Source: an uncultured Enterococcus sp.
GTDB lineage: Bacteria; Bacillota; Bacilli; Lactobacillales; Enterococcaceae
Direction of reading: 5' to 3'
Assembly (NCBI GenBank): GCA_946409145.1
Contig: CAMJVA010000098.1
Span: 1-6,145 of the forward strand
Length of the DNA: 6,145 nucleotides
The notes beneath the pieces are model-generated. The model was not told the DNA's origin and did not search any database. It saw only the letters and a program-made list of their open reading frames with translations. Positions 1-6,134 of the stretch are shown piece by piece; the first letter of the stretch is position 1, and each line of letters begins with the position of its first letter. The position numbers and the translations under genes were made by a program.

Positions 1-42
1 GGGGGGATTTTTAAAATTTTCAGCAATATTTTCTATTGACAT
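1..42 (-). CDS. 5' end of a downstream gene, cut by window edge; possible GH106-type glycoside hydrolase
   Basis: Fourteen codons are visible, from an ATG at 42-40 to the window edge, encoding MSIENIAENFKNPP. The start is convincing because a perfect AGGAGG lies five bases upstream (48-53). There is no signal peptide at this N-terminus, so the product is probably cytoplasmic. From family knowledge, the FKNPP motif close to the N-terminus recalls large GH106-like alpha-L-rhamnosidases and related hydrolases, where it is followed by a segment like EYR-PFW-WN; that segment lies outside this window. A rhamnosidase would suit an operon for rhamnogalacturonan fragments. The existence of a gene start is well supported, but the family assignment is a guess from very few residues. 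The gene is separated from the permease gene before it by a terminator-like hairpin, so its expression may differ from that of the transporter genes. Confidence 0.7.
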   Translation of the reverse strand, partial: MSIENIAENFKNPP

Positions 43-47
43 TTTTT

Positions 48-53
48 CCTCCT
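48..53 (-). promoter_or_regulatory. Ribosome binding site abutting a terminator U-tract
   Basis: On the minus strand this reads AGGAGG, five A residues before the ATG at 42-40. It follows directly on the seven-U run of the hairpin at 54-105, with no spacer. Any transcript terminated at the U-tract therefore loses the Shine-Dalgarno sequence and the start codon together, while any read-through transcript carries an ideal, unpaired site. Confidence 0.85.
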
Positions 54-105
54 AAAAAAATTGAACCTGAAAAAAGCTTAATATTTTAAGCTTTCCCAGG
101 TCCAA
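54..105 (-). terminator. Intrinsic terminator or attenuator between lplC and the next gene
   Basis: Read on the minus strand, the lower stem pairs 105-97 with 69-61 (UUGGACCUG with CAGGUUCAA, one G-U pair). An internal loop of GG (96-95) against UUU (72-70) follows, and the upper stem is a perfect 9-bp pairing of 94-86 with 81-73 (AAAGCUUAA with UUAAGCUUU) closed by a four-base loop. The 3' arm runs straight into seven U residues (60-54). This is a textbook Rho-independent terminator. It starts only five bases after the permease TAA stop (113-111), so it can end the transporter transcript. A correctly spaced RBS and ATG follow at once, so partial read-through (attenuation) is as likely as complete termination. 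The direction is clear because the U-tract exists only on the minus-strand transcript. Confidence 0.85.
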
Positions 106-110
106 AAGTT

Positions 111-995
111 TTATCCTTTAACTGATCCTACCATCATTCCTTTAGCGAAATGTTTTTGTAAGAAAGGATAGAAAATTAAAATTGGCAATGTGGCCACAAT
201 AATCACCGCTAATTTCATCCCTTGATCAGGAGGAATATAGTTAGGATCTAGTAGAGCTGAATTATTCAATGCACTAGAAGACATGGTAATTTGACGTAAT
301 AGTAATTGAATTGGCCATTTAGTGGAATCGTTCATGTAAAGTAAGGCAGACATAAAGTCATTCCAAATCCCAACAGCATAGAATAAAGTAAATGTAGCGA
401 TAATTGGTTTAGATAGAGGCAACATAATCTTTGTTAAGATTGTTAATTCAGATGCTCCATCCATTCTAGCTGATTCTTCTAGTTCCATTGGAATTTCTTG
501 GAAGAAGTTTTTAATAATCATTAAGTTAAATGGACTAATCGCAGCTGGAAGCATTAATGCCCAGTAAGTGTCTAATAATCCTAAACCTTTAACCACTAAG
601 AAAGTTGGAATCATCCCACCAGAGAATAACATACAAAAGATAACCATATTTAAAAGAACGTTACGTCCTTTTAAGTATCTTCTGGATAAAGGATAAGCAA
701 ATGTAAAGGTAAAGAATAATTGTACTAATGTTCCACCAATTGTTACCCCAATTGTTACAAGTAAACTTCTAGTAAAGGCTGGTGTAGAAAAAATATATTT
801 ATACGCTTCTAAAGTTACTGTGTGAGGCCATAAGAAGAAGGGACGTAAAGATAGTTCTGCTTCAGTGGCAAATGAACCAGCAATAACATAGATAAAGGGT
901 AAAAACATGGTAATAGCTAAAGCTGATAAGAATATAATATTTACTACGTCAAAGACGCGACCAGGTTTAGTGTTATGCATTTTGTGTAAAGCCAT
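111..995 (-). CDS. lplC: Carbohydrate ABC transporter permease, LplC/YtcP type
   Basis: This 294-residue inner-membrane permease forms half of the channel of an oligosaccharide importer, with the LplB-like partner encoded just upstream. About six membrane segments can be seen, near residues 15-39, 77-101, 111-134, 142-163, 196-217 and 262-280. The cytoplasmic EAA loop that docks on the ATPase lies around 167-197 and contains the core ESARMDGAS (174-182) and the typical LPLSKP. The C-terminus (KGMMVGSVKG) is typical of this subfamily. Length agrees with the roughly 295 residues of Bacillus LplC. The start at 995 is preferred over the in-frame Met6 because AAGGAGGG (1010-1003) sits seven bases before it. 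Only 15 bases separate it from the lplB-like stop, so the two permeases are co-transcribed. Its stop is followed after five bases by a strong hairpin. Family is clear; the sugar is inferred from the neighbouring lyase, and YtcP-type transporters are an equally close label. Confidence 0.93.
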   Translation of the reverse strand: MALHKMHNTKPGRVFDVVNIIFLSALAITMFLPFIYVIAGSFATEAELSLRPFFLWPHTVTLEAYKYIFSTPAFTRSLLVTIGVTIGGTLVQLFFTFTFAYPLSRRYLKGRNVLLNMVIFCMLFSGGMIPTFLVVKGLGLLDTYWALMLPAAISPFNLMIIKNFFQEIPMELEESARMDGASELTILTKIMLPLSKPIIATFTLFYAVGIWNDFMSALLYMNDSTKWPIQLLLRQITMSSSALNNSALLDPNYIPPDQGMKLAVIIVATLPILIFYPFLQKHFAKGMMVGSVKG

Positions 996-1002
996 TTGTT
1001 CT

Positions 1003-1010
1003 CCCTCCTT
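1003..1010 (-). promoter_or_regulatory. Ribosome binding site deciding the lplC start
   Basis: The minus strand reads AAGGAGGG immediately after the lplB-like TAA stop (1013-1011) and seven bases before the ATG at 995-993. It supports Met1 rather than Met6 (ATG at 980-978), which has no such site, and its closeness to the stop favours re-initiation by ribosomes finishing the upstream gene. Confidence 0.8.
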
Positions 1011-1997
1011 TTAATATAATCCTGTTTCTCCAAGTTTTCTGGCAATTTTATTCGTTGTTAACACTAAGATAATACCTACAACTGATTTAAATAAACCAAC
1101 AGCAGTAGAATAACTATAAGCTCCTTGAGTGATACCCATCATATACACATAAGTATCAAATACATCAGCAACGGGTCTATTTAAAGCATTTGTCATTAAG
1201 TAAATTTGATCAAATCCTGTAGATAAAATAGAGCCTACTTTCATAATTAACATAATAACTACAGTGGAACGAATAGCTGGTAAAGTAATGTGCCATACAC
1301 GAGCAAAACGTCCAGCACCGTCCATAATAGCAGCTTCATATTGTTCTTGGTCAACACCAGATAAGGCAGCAAGGTAAATAATTGTTCCCCAGCCGACACC
1401 TTTCCAAACCCCTTGTAAAATAATCATAGGTCGGAACCAATTGGGATCTGAAAGAAAATCAATTTCTTGACCTGTTATAGATTGAACAAGTGTTGTAACA
1501 GCTCCTCCATTAATGGAGAATAAAACAAACGTTAAACTAACTACAATGGTCCAAGATAAAAAGTGAGGAATATAAACTAAAGTTTGTACTACTCGTTTGT
1601 ATATGTTACTTCTCACTTCATTAAGTAACAGCGCTAAAATAATGGGAGCCGGAAAACCGATTACAATATTTAGAAGAGCCAAAATTAATGTATTTCCCAT
1701 AATTCGGAAAAAGTCAGGATTAATAAAAAAGTCTTTAAAGTTTTCTAAACCTACCCATTGACTTCCATTAATTCCAAGAAATGGTACATAGTCTTTAAAT
1801 GCAATAATTACACCGTACATTGGGGCATATTTAAACACCAAAAAGTATGTAAGCCCGGGAATTGCTAAAATGTATAACCATTTATTATTTGAAACGTGCG
1901 TTTTAAAAGTGGCAAGTCTTTCTTTAAAGGGAGCTTTTGGTTTTTTAGTCTTTTTTTTCTTAGATTTCCCAGGAAGTGTTTCTACCGCTTGCGTCAT
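1011..1997 (-). CDS. lplB: Carbohydrate ABC transporter permease, LplB type
   Basis: This 328-residue integral membrane protein is the second permease of the importer. It has a cytoplasmic N-terminal tail rich in lysine (residues 11-26, including KSKKKKTKKPK), then about six membrane segments near 39-58, 99-124, 136-160, 190-211, 243-263 and 297-315. The EAA loop is at about 218-243, with EAAIMDGAG (221-229) followed by HITLP, the expected ATPase contact. After the lysine tail the sequence matches the LplB pattern WLYILAIPGLTYFLVFKYAPM (about 40-60), and the C-terminus IARKLGETGLY is also typical. The start at 1997 has an AGGAGGA site six bases upstream, and the next methionine is at residue 60, so the start is firm. 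It is transcribed after the solute-binding protein gene across a 67-base gap that holds a perfect palindrome. No ATPase gene follows; a shared MsmX-like ATPase elsewhere is inferred. Confidence 0.93.
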   Translation of the reverse strand: MTQAVETLPGKSKKKKTKKPKAPFKERLATFKTHVSNNKWLYILAIPGLTYFLVFKYAPMYGVIIAFKDYVPFLGINGSQWVGLENFKDFFINPDFFRIMGNTLILALLNIVIGFPAPIILALLLNEVRSNIYKRVVQTLVYIPHFLSWTIVVSLTFVLFSINGGAVTTLVQSITGQEIDFLSDPNWFRPMIILQGVWKGVGWGTIIYLAALSGVDQEQYEAAIMDGAGRFARVWHITLPAIRSTVVIMLIMKVGSILSTGFDQIYLMTNALNRPVADVFDTYVYMMGITQGAYSYSTAVGLFKSVVGIILVLTTNKIARKLGETGLY

Positions 1998-2003
1998 CTC
2001 ATA

Positions 2004-2010
2004 TCCTCCT
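2004..2010 (-). promoter_or_regulatory. Ribosome binding site of lplB
   Basis: The minus strand reads AGGAGGA, six bases before the ATG at 1997-1995. It lies 11 bases beyond the end of the palindrome at 2022-2049, so it is not sequestered in that stem and remains available even when the hairpin forms. Confidence 0.8.
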
Positions 2011-2021
2011 TTTTAAAGATC

Positions 2022-2049
2022 CAGTTGCCAAAAATATTTTTGGCAACTG
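2022..2049 (-). repeat. Perfect 28-bp palindrome in the SBP-permease gap
   Basis: Two 14-base half-sites (CAGTTGCCAAAAAT and its exact complement) meet with no spacer. In the transcript this is a stem of about 10-12 pairs with an AU-rich tip. It begins 15 bases after the tandem TAA TAA stops of the solute-binding protein gene (2067-2062). The sequence 3' of the stem on the minus strand (GGATCTTTAAAA) has only UUU, not a proper U-tract, so a full terminator is unlikely. The plus side also lacks a T-run. Likely roles are a 3' stabiliser or processing barrier that raises solute-binding protein mRNA above permease mRNA, a weak terminator, or less likely a protein-binding operator. The structure is certain; the role is inferred. 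Confidence 0.8.
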
Positions 2050-2064
2050 TGATCAAATTACTTA

Positions 2065-3612
2065 TTATTTTTTGTCTGCATGAAATAGCTCATTAGTCTC
2101 TTTAATTAAATCTGTACCACCGCTTTTAGCCCAAAGATCTAAAGCTTCTTGCCAACCTTTTTCATCGATTTGACCGGCAATAAATTTAACGCGAGCATCC
2201 GTAATAATTTGGTCTAATTGAGCACCTTTAGCAGAATAAGTATCAGTAACGTAAGCAGCCGCAGGATTCATTACTGCTGTTTCAGCATCTCTTTCTTCCA
2301 ATGAAGTACGTAAATCACCCCATTGTTCATCTGCTTCAGTAGCTGGTTTAGCTGTATATTTTTCAAACTGAACAACATTTGTTCCCATTTGTGCAAAACA
2401 TTTTTGCGCATTGGAAGCAGTCTCTGCTTCTTTTGCTTTTTCAGCATCATTTGGCCATTCTAAAGCTTGTGTATACTTATCATCAAGAAATTCATAGTTT
2501 AATCCTTCAATACCACGGTTAAGTAAATTTTGCATTTTTTCATCATTTGTTTTATCAATGAAAGTTAATACTTCATCAAGTTGTTTTTCTGTTTTAACAC
2601 TTGCCTTTGGAATAGAAAGAAAACCTGAGTAACCAGCAGTAGGTTGAGAGTAGGTCTTACCATCTGGAGCCGCTAAATTTCCTGTAATCGTTACTTTGGC
2701 AGCTCCATTTTCTGCATCCGCTTGTTTCATTTTATTTCTAATAGAAGCAGCTCTAGAGTAAGTATCCATAATGATACCACCTTGACCAGAAACAAATGGA
2801 TCATCCCATTTATCAGAAGCTAGAGTAGCAAAGTCTTTATTAATATATCCTTTTTCAGCCATATCTTTAGCAATTTTAATTGCTTCAAGATATTCATCTG
2901 TTTGGAAGGAAGGTACTAATTCCCCATCTACTTCTTTCCATCCATTACCTGCACCGTAATTAATCGTCATCATATCAAAAGCAGCTGCAAAGTTCGGAAT
3001 AATGAGTCCTGTGGTATCGTCTTGTCCATTTCCATCTGGATCGTTTTCAGTAAATGCTTTAGCTACATTGTATAAATCTTCCATGGTTTTTGGTTGCTCT
3101 AGCCCAAGGTTATCTAACCAATCTTGACGAATAATAACTGTCGAACGCATGATATCACGACTTCTATATATGCCATATACAGTTCCGTTTAGACTAGAGG
3201 CTTCAACAACTTCTTCATTCGCTTTACTTAAATTAGGGTAATCTTTTAATTTATCAGTTAAATCCCAAAAAGTCCCAGCACTTGCTGATTTTACAAAACC
3301 AGGATCTTTTCCTTGAATAACCATAACTTGTGGAATATCATCAGATGCTAAAACAATGTTCATTTTATCTACATAAGAAGGATTTGGTACCCAGTTAATT
3401 TCAACATCTTTACCAGTATATTCTTCTAATTCTTTTTGAATTGCATTATCTTTTTCCGGAGGATCAGTTTCAATAAATGGCACCATCATTGTAATAGTGT
3501 CGCTTACTTCTCCATCTCCAGATGCATCTTCTTTTTTACTACCACAAGCTGATAAAACTAGGGCTGATGCTAAACCCACACCTGCTAACATTAAAGCTTT
3601 TTTTGCTTTCAT
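2065..3612 (-). CDS. lplA: Extracellular oligosaccharide-binding lipoprotein of an ABC importer, LplA type
   Basis: This 515-residue protein should capture the oligosaccharide outside the membrane and deliver it to the two permeases. It begins with a lipoprotein signal: MKAKK, a hydrophobic run (6-20), then the lipobox LSAC with the acylated Cys23 and a polar linker (GSKKEDASGDGE). The rest matches the large type of family 1 solute-binding proteins (LplA/YtcQ/LipO group, usually about 500-550 residues). Recognisable parts are MMVPFIETDPPEKDNAIQ (42-59), ASDDIPQVMV (89-98), LNGTVYGIYRSRD (141-153), IRQDWLDNLG (161-170) and an EF-hand-like loop DPDGNGQDDT (191-200). The start overlaps the lyase stop as ATGA, with GGAGG seven bases upstream. 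It ends in tandem TAA stops. Position and overlap tie its substrate to that of the lyase, so rhamnogalacturonan oligosaccharides are the best guess; the sequence alone does not fix the ligand. Confidence 0.93.
   Translation of the reverse strand: MKAKKALMLAGVGLASALVLSACGSKKEDASGDGEVSDTITMMVPFIETDPPEKDNAIQKELEEYTGKDVEINWVPNPSYVDKMNIVLASDDIPQVMVIQGKDPGFVKSASAGTFWDLTDKLKDYPNLSKANEEVVEASSLNGTVYGIYRSRDIMRSTVIIRQDWLDNLGLEQPKTMEDLYNVAKAFTENDPDGNGQDDTTGLIIPNFAAAFDMMTINYGAGNGWKEVDGELVPSFQTDEYLEAIKIAKDMAEKGYINKDFATLASDKWDDPFVSGQGGIIMDTYSRAASIRNKMKQADAENGAAKVTITGNLAAPDGKTYSQPTAGYSGFLSIPKASVKTEKQLDEVLTFIDKTNDEKMQNLLNRGIEGLNYEFLDDKYTQALEWPNDAEKAKEAETASNAQKCFAQMGTNVVQFEKYTAKPATEADEQWGDLRTSLEERDAETAVMNPAAAYVTDTYSAKGAQLDQIITDARVKFIAGQIDEKGWQEALDLWAKSGGTDLIKETNELFHADKK
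3013..3042 (-). other. EF-hand-like calcium-binding loop in the solute-binding protein
   Basis: Residues 191-200 of the LplA-like protein read DPDGNGQDDT, placing Asp, Asp, Asn and Asp at positions 1, 3, 5 and 9 of a calcium loop, with glycines at 4 and 6. Comparable loops are known in the alginate-binding proteins AlgQ1/AlgQ2 and are common in this large solute-binding protein group. It most likely holds a structural calcium ion. Confidence 0.6.
3609..3612 (-). other. ATGA overlap coupling the lyase and SBP genes
   Basis: The SBP start ATG (3612-3610) and the lyase stop TGA (3611-3609) share bases. Ribosomes ending the lyase can re-initiate directly on the binding-protein gene, indicating translational coupling and a single operon. 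Confidence 0.9.
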
Positions 3613-6134
3613 TTTTCTTCCTCCATTTTTTGATTATTATCAGTCGGGATATCCCCGCCAATATACGTTAAACAAAGCACAACATTTAAACACCATTGAG
3701 AAACACAGTTAGTCGATACCCAAGGAAGTTCTGTAACTTTTTTAAAAGTCACAGCTTCTTTTTGTGAATCTTTCACTGGCAGTGGAATTCCAGATTTTTC
3801 TGGAGTTAAAAGAATATCCCAAGCTTTTTTAGCTAAAGAGTGATCTTTATAAAACTGTGCTGCATATCCCATTAAACCTGTTGCAAACATTGGCCAAGAA
3901 AAATGCTTTTTAGAAAGTTTCCCTGAAGATTTTTCTATCATGGTGTCATTATCATAAGAATAAAATCGCCCAAATTCCGCAATCATTTCTTTCCATGTTT
4001 CATCATTAATATTTTCTGAAATCTCTAACCAAACTTGTGGAGCCCCAAAAGAAATAATCATATGATAAGCACCAATGTTTCCTGTGCCATAATAACTTAA
4101 TGACTTCTCTTCTTTGTTAAATAAGTAAGTTGGACCAGATAAAAGTCTGTCAGGAGTTTCTTTAATATTTTCGATTCCTGTTAATATCTTTTGTAAATAA
4201 TTTTGATCACTAGATCTTTCCCACTGAGTAAACCAGTTAGAAGTAAGGGAGGACCAATCAGGACCAACACGAATAGGCTGTTTATCAGAAATTTTTGCTG
4301 GATAAAATTCTCTTAAAGGAGGCAGTTCATCAAAAATTTGTGCTTCATTATCTTTGACTTGTGTCATAATTTCTCCTGTTCTTTCATCTCCTCCTGATAA
4401 ATAATAGAAGTAACGATGAAGACCAGCCATAGAAATTCGTGCTTCTTTACATTGACAACCCCAATGTAAAACATTGTGTCTGGAACCAAGACCTTGATAT
4501 TCTCCGGCATGATATTGATCCACTTCAGAAGTATGTTCGGTCATGGCTTTGGCAAATTCGAAAACTTCACTATCTCCTGTTCGAAGAAAATCTTGCCAGA
4601 GCCAAATATTTGGAACAAGTTCTGTATTTTGCCAAGCAAATCCTCCAAGATCATAACGCCACATGTGACGAGTGGGATCATAAGTATGCATTACATCACC
4701 ATAATTCCAAAAGCCAAACCAATCTCTTTGAACTTGTTCTTTTAAATAGAAATTTCTTAAATAAAGCATTTGTTCTTCTAGAAAAGCTTTTGTTTCATTT
4801 GTGTAATCAGGTAATGCATAAGTCCCAAAGACTTTTGTTTTTTGATAATCACAAGGTTCAAAAACAATTTTTGCTGGATTGTCAATTTCTAATGCAAAAT
4901 CAAATAATTCTTTTTGCGTTGCAGGTTTTTCCCACCATTTAAAATGAAGATGATCAGAATTACTAATTCCAATTGGCGTAGAACGAATTTCTTCCATTCC
5001 TTCATAAGCACTAAACATATGATCTTTTTGGGAGTAATGAGAGAAATTCATCTCTCCACCATTTTTAGACCAAAGTGCAATTTTAAATAGTGTTTCCTTT
5101 TCGCTTAAACCTTTAACAACAAATTCTCTTGGAGCTTTTTCCCAAAACTTTTCAATTCCAAGAGATAAACCGCCTTCATTTCCTCCAAGATAAATACTTC
5201 CTTTACCTTGTGTTCCATATCCAATATTAATTGGTACATAATTATCAGAAGTTTGCTTTTTAATTTCATAGCTTCGATGAGTCGCTTGCAGATAGGAAAA
5301 GTTATTCCATAAAGCGTTCCCATTTGCACTTAGAAGTAGTGCTTCATCTTCTTTAGTAAAGGTAAGTGGCATGCCTTTAATTTGTTGGGCATATTTAGGA
5401 TTATTATTTTCTCCATGGCGTCTTGATAAAAGAGACTTAGCAGGTTCTGTGTAAATTCCATCTTGTCCTGCTAGAGAAATGAAACGATTAAAATCATCAC
5501 CAGAAAGAATTGTTTTTCCACTTAAGTAAAGTTCGCTAATATTTTCATCACTTAAAATGATAGTGGTTACTTGAAGATCAAAACTAGTTAAATCTTTGAA
5601 AAATTTAAAACGTAAAATAAAATCTTGAACTTTTTCTTTTAAAAATAAACTGCCACATACTTTAATACAACAAGTAATGGGTCCGTTTTCTTCTATTTCT
5701 AATTGGGTAATTTTACTTCTTGTTTTTTCTTGATTCATTTCCGTTGCAAGAAAAATATCTTTTACTTTTATTTCTCCAGAAATTTTTAACCAATCTAAAA
5801 CATTTTTTCCTTCACCATGTCTTGGGAAAAATACTTCCATAACACCAGTGTCTACATAAATACCATTAAATTTATCACGAGCTAATTTTTCTTTATTTTC
5901 TTCCTTAAAAGAAAAATCTTTTAAAGAACTGTCTGGTTGAAAAATTCCAGTATGTGCTGTCCATTTAATAGACTTATCTGGCCAATAGGCGAGAATTTTT
6001 GTTTGTAAAGAAGTATTACCTACAATAGAACTTTTTGAAAAATCTTGTAACTGAAGTTCACCTTTAGCCCAAGGCTTACCAAAACTAATACCCCGCTTAA
6101 TGTTTGGGGCTTGTTTCAGCCATTTCATAGTCAT
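3609..6134 (-). CDS. yetA: YetA-like exo-rhamnogalacturonan lyase family protein (PcRGLX/PL26-type), cytoplasmic
   Basis: This 841-residue protein is close in length to Bacillus YetA (about 857). Such proteins were often misnamed 'Tat pathway signal sequence domain protein'. The three-part plan of the fungal exolyase PcRGLX can be followed: an N-terminal barrel at about 4-90 (MKWLKQAPNIKRGISFGKPW), a beta-rich region at about 95-430, and a helical toroid at about 445-825. The toroid carries the strongest motifs: FGFWNYGDVMHTYDPTRH (473-490), WRYDLGGFAWQNTEL (492-506) and SRHNVLHWGC..KEARISMAG (551-571), rich in His, Arg, Tyr and Asp suited to beta-elimination. I cannot name the catalytic residues. 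There is no signal peptide, so it should act inside the cell on imported rhamnogalacturonan fragments, releasing unsaturated GalA-rhamnose units. The ATG at 6134 lacks a clear Shine-Dalgarno; Met3 or a start beyond the window edge remain possible, since the frame stays open (S-Q-K) to the edge. Its stop overlaps the SBP start. Confidence 0.85.
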   Translation of the reverse strand: MTMKWLKQAPNIKRGISFGKPWAKGELQLQDFSKSSIVGNTSLQTKILAYWPDKSIKWTAHTGIFQPDSSLKDFSFKEENKEKLARDKFNGIYVDTGVMEVFFPRHGEGKNVLDWLKISGEIKVKDIFLATEMNQEKTRSKITQLEIEENGPITCCIKVCGSLFLKEKVQDFILRFKFFKDLTSFDLQVTTIILSDENISELYLSGKTILSGDDFNRFISLAGQDGIYTEPAKSLLSRRHGENNNPKYAQQIKGMPLTFTKEDEALLLSANGNALWNNFSYLQATHRSYEIKKQTSDNYVPINIGYGTQGKGSIYLGGNEGGLSLGIEKFWEKAPREFVVKGLSEKETLFKIALWSKNGGEMNFSHYSQKDHMFSAYEGMEEIRSTPIGISNSDHLHFKWWEKPATQKELFDFALEIDNPAKIVFEPCDYQKTKVFGTYALPDYTNETKAFLEEQMLYLRNFYLKEQVQRDWFGFWNYGDVMHTYDPTRHMWRYDLGGFAWQNTELVPNIWLWQDFLRTGDSEVFEFAKAMTEHTSEVDQYHAGEYQGLGSRHNVLHWGCQCKEARISMAGLHRYFYYLSGGDERTGEIMTQVKDNEAQIFDELPPLREFYPAKISDKQPIRVGPDWSSLTSNWFTQWERSSDQNYLQKILTGIENIKETPDRLLSGPTYLFNKEEKSLSYYGTGNIGAYHMIISFGAPQVWLEISENINDETWKEMIAEFGRFYSYDNDTMIEKSSGKLSKKHFSWPMFATGLMGYAAQFYKDHSLAKKAWDILLTPEKSGIPLPVKDSQKEAVTFKKVTELPWVSTNCVSQWCLNVVLCLTYIGGDIPTDNNQKMEEEK
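3620..3624 (-). promoter_or_regulatory. Ribosome binding site of the SBP gene, inside the lyase coding region
   Basis: The minus strand reads GGAGG (then AAG) seven bases before the ATG at 3612. It is embedded in the last codons of the lyase, which accounts for part of its charged MEEEK tail. A strong site despite the ATGA overlap means the binding protein can also be translated independently of the lyase. Confidence 0.8.

Noticed and set aside
1888..1907. An AAACG-TG-CGTTT inverted repeat in the lplB-like gene, considered as a catabolite-control (cre) or other operator site.
   Set aside because: It does not match the cre spacing TGNAANCG, the arms are only five bases, and it lies in codons for an ordinary stretch of the permease (FKTHV).
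2022..2049. The palindrome considered as a full Rho-independent terminator.
   Set aside because: Neither strand has a U-tract after the stem; the minus strand offers only UUU four bases on, and a strong RBS and gene follow. It is kept as a palindrome of uncertain role.
1896..2096. A 66-codon plus-strand open frame opposite the start of the lplB-like gene.
   Set aside because: Its Phe/Lys-rich product comes from reading the lysine-rich tail of the permease and the palindrome region in antisense; no RBS supports it.
3497..3712. A 71-codon plus-strand open frame across the SBP start and lyase end.
   Set aside because: It is antisense to the signal-peptide region of the SBP and the lyase tail, with a low-complexity translation and no recognisable domain.
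3613..3712. A possible internal promoter before the SBP gene within the lyase 3' end.
   Set aside because: No convincing paired -35 and -10 elements were found; AT-rich matches here are expected by composition.
4439..4942. A 167-codon open frame on the plus strand (and a shorter one at 4476-4745) opposite the lyase gene.
   Set aside because: The frame lies wholly antisense to a well-supported 841-residue enzyme, its translation has no family resemblance or balanced composition, and there is no RBS of the strength seen for the other genes.
5105..5329. A 74-codon minus-strand open frame inside the lyase gene in another frame.
   Set aside because: It is fully contained in the lyase coding region, lacks a Shine-Dalgarno site, and shows no family features.
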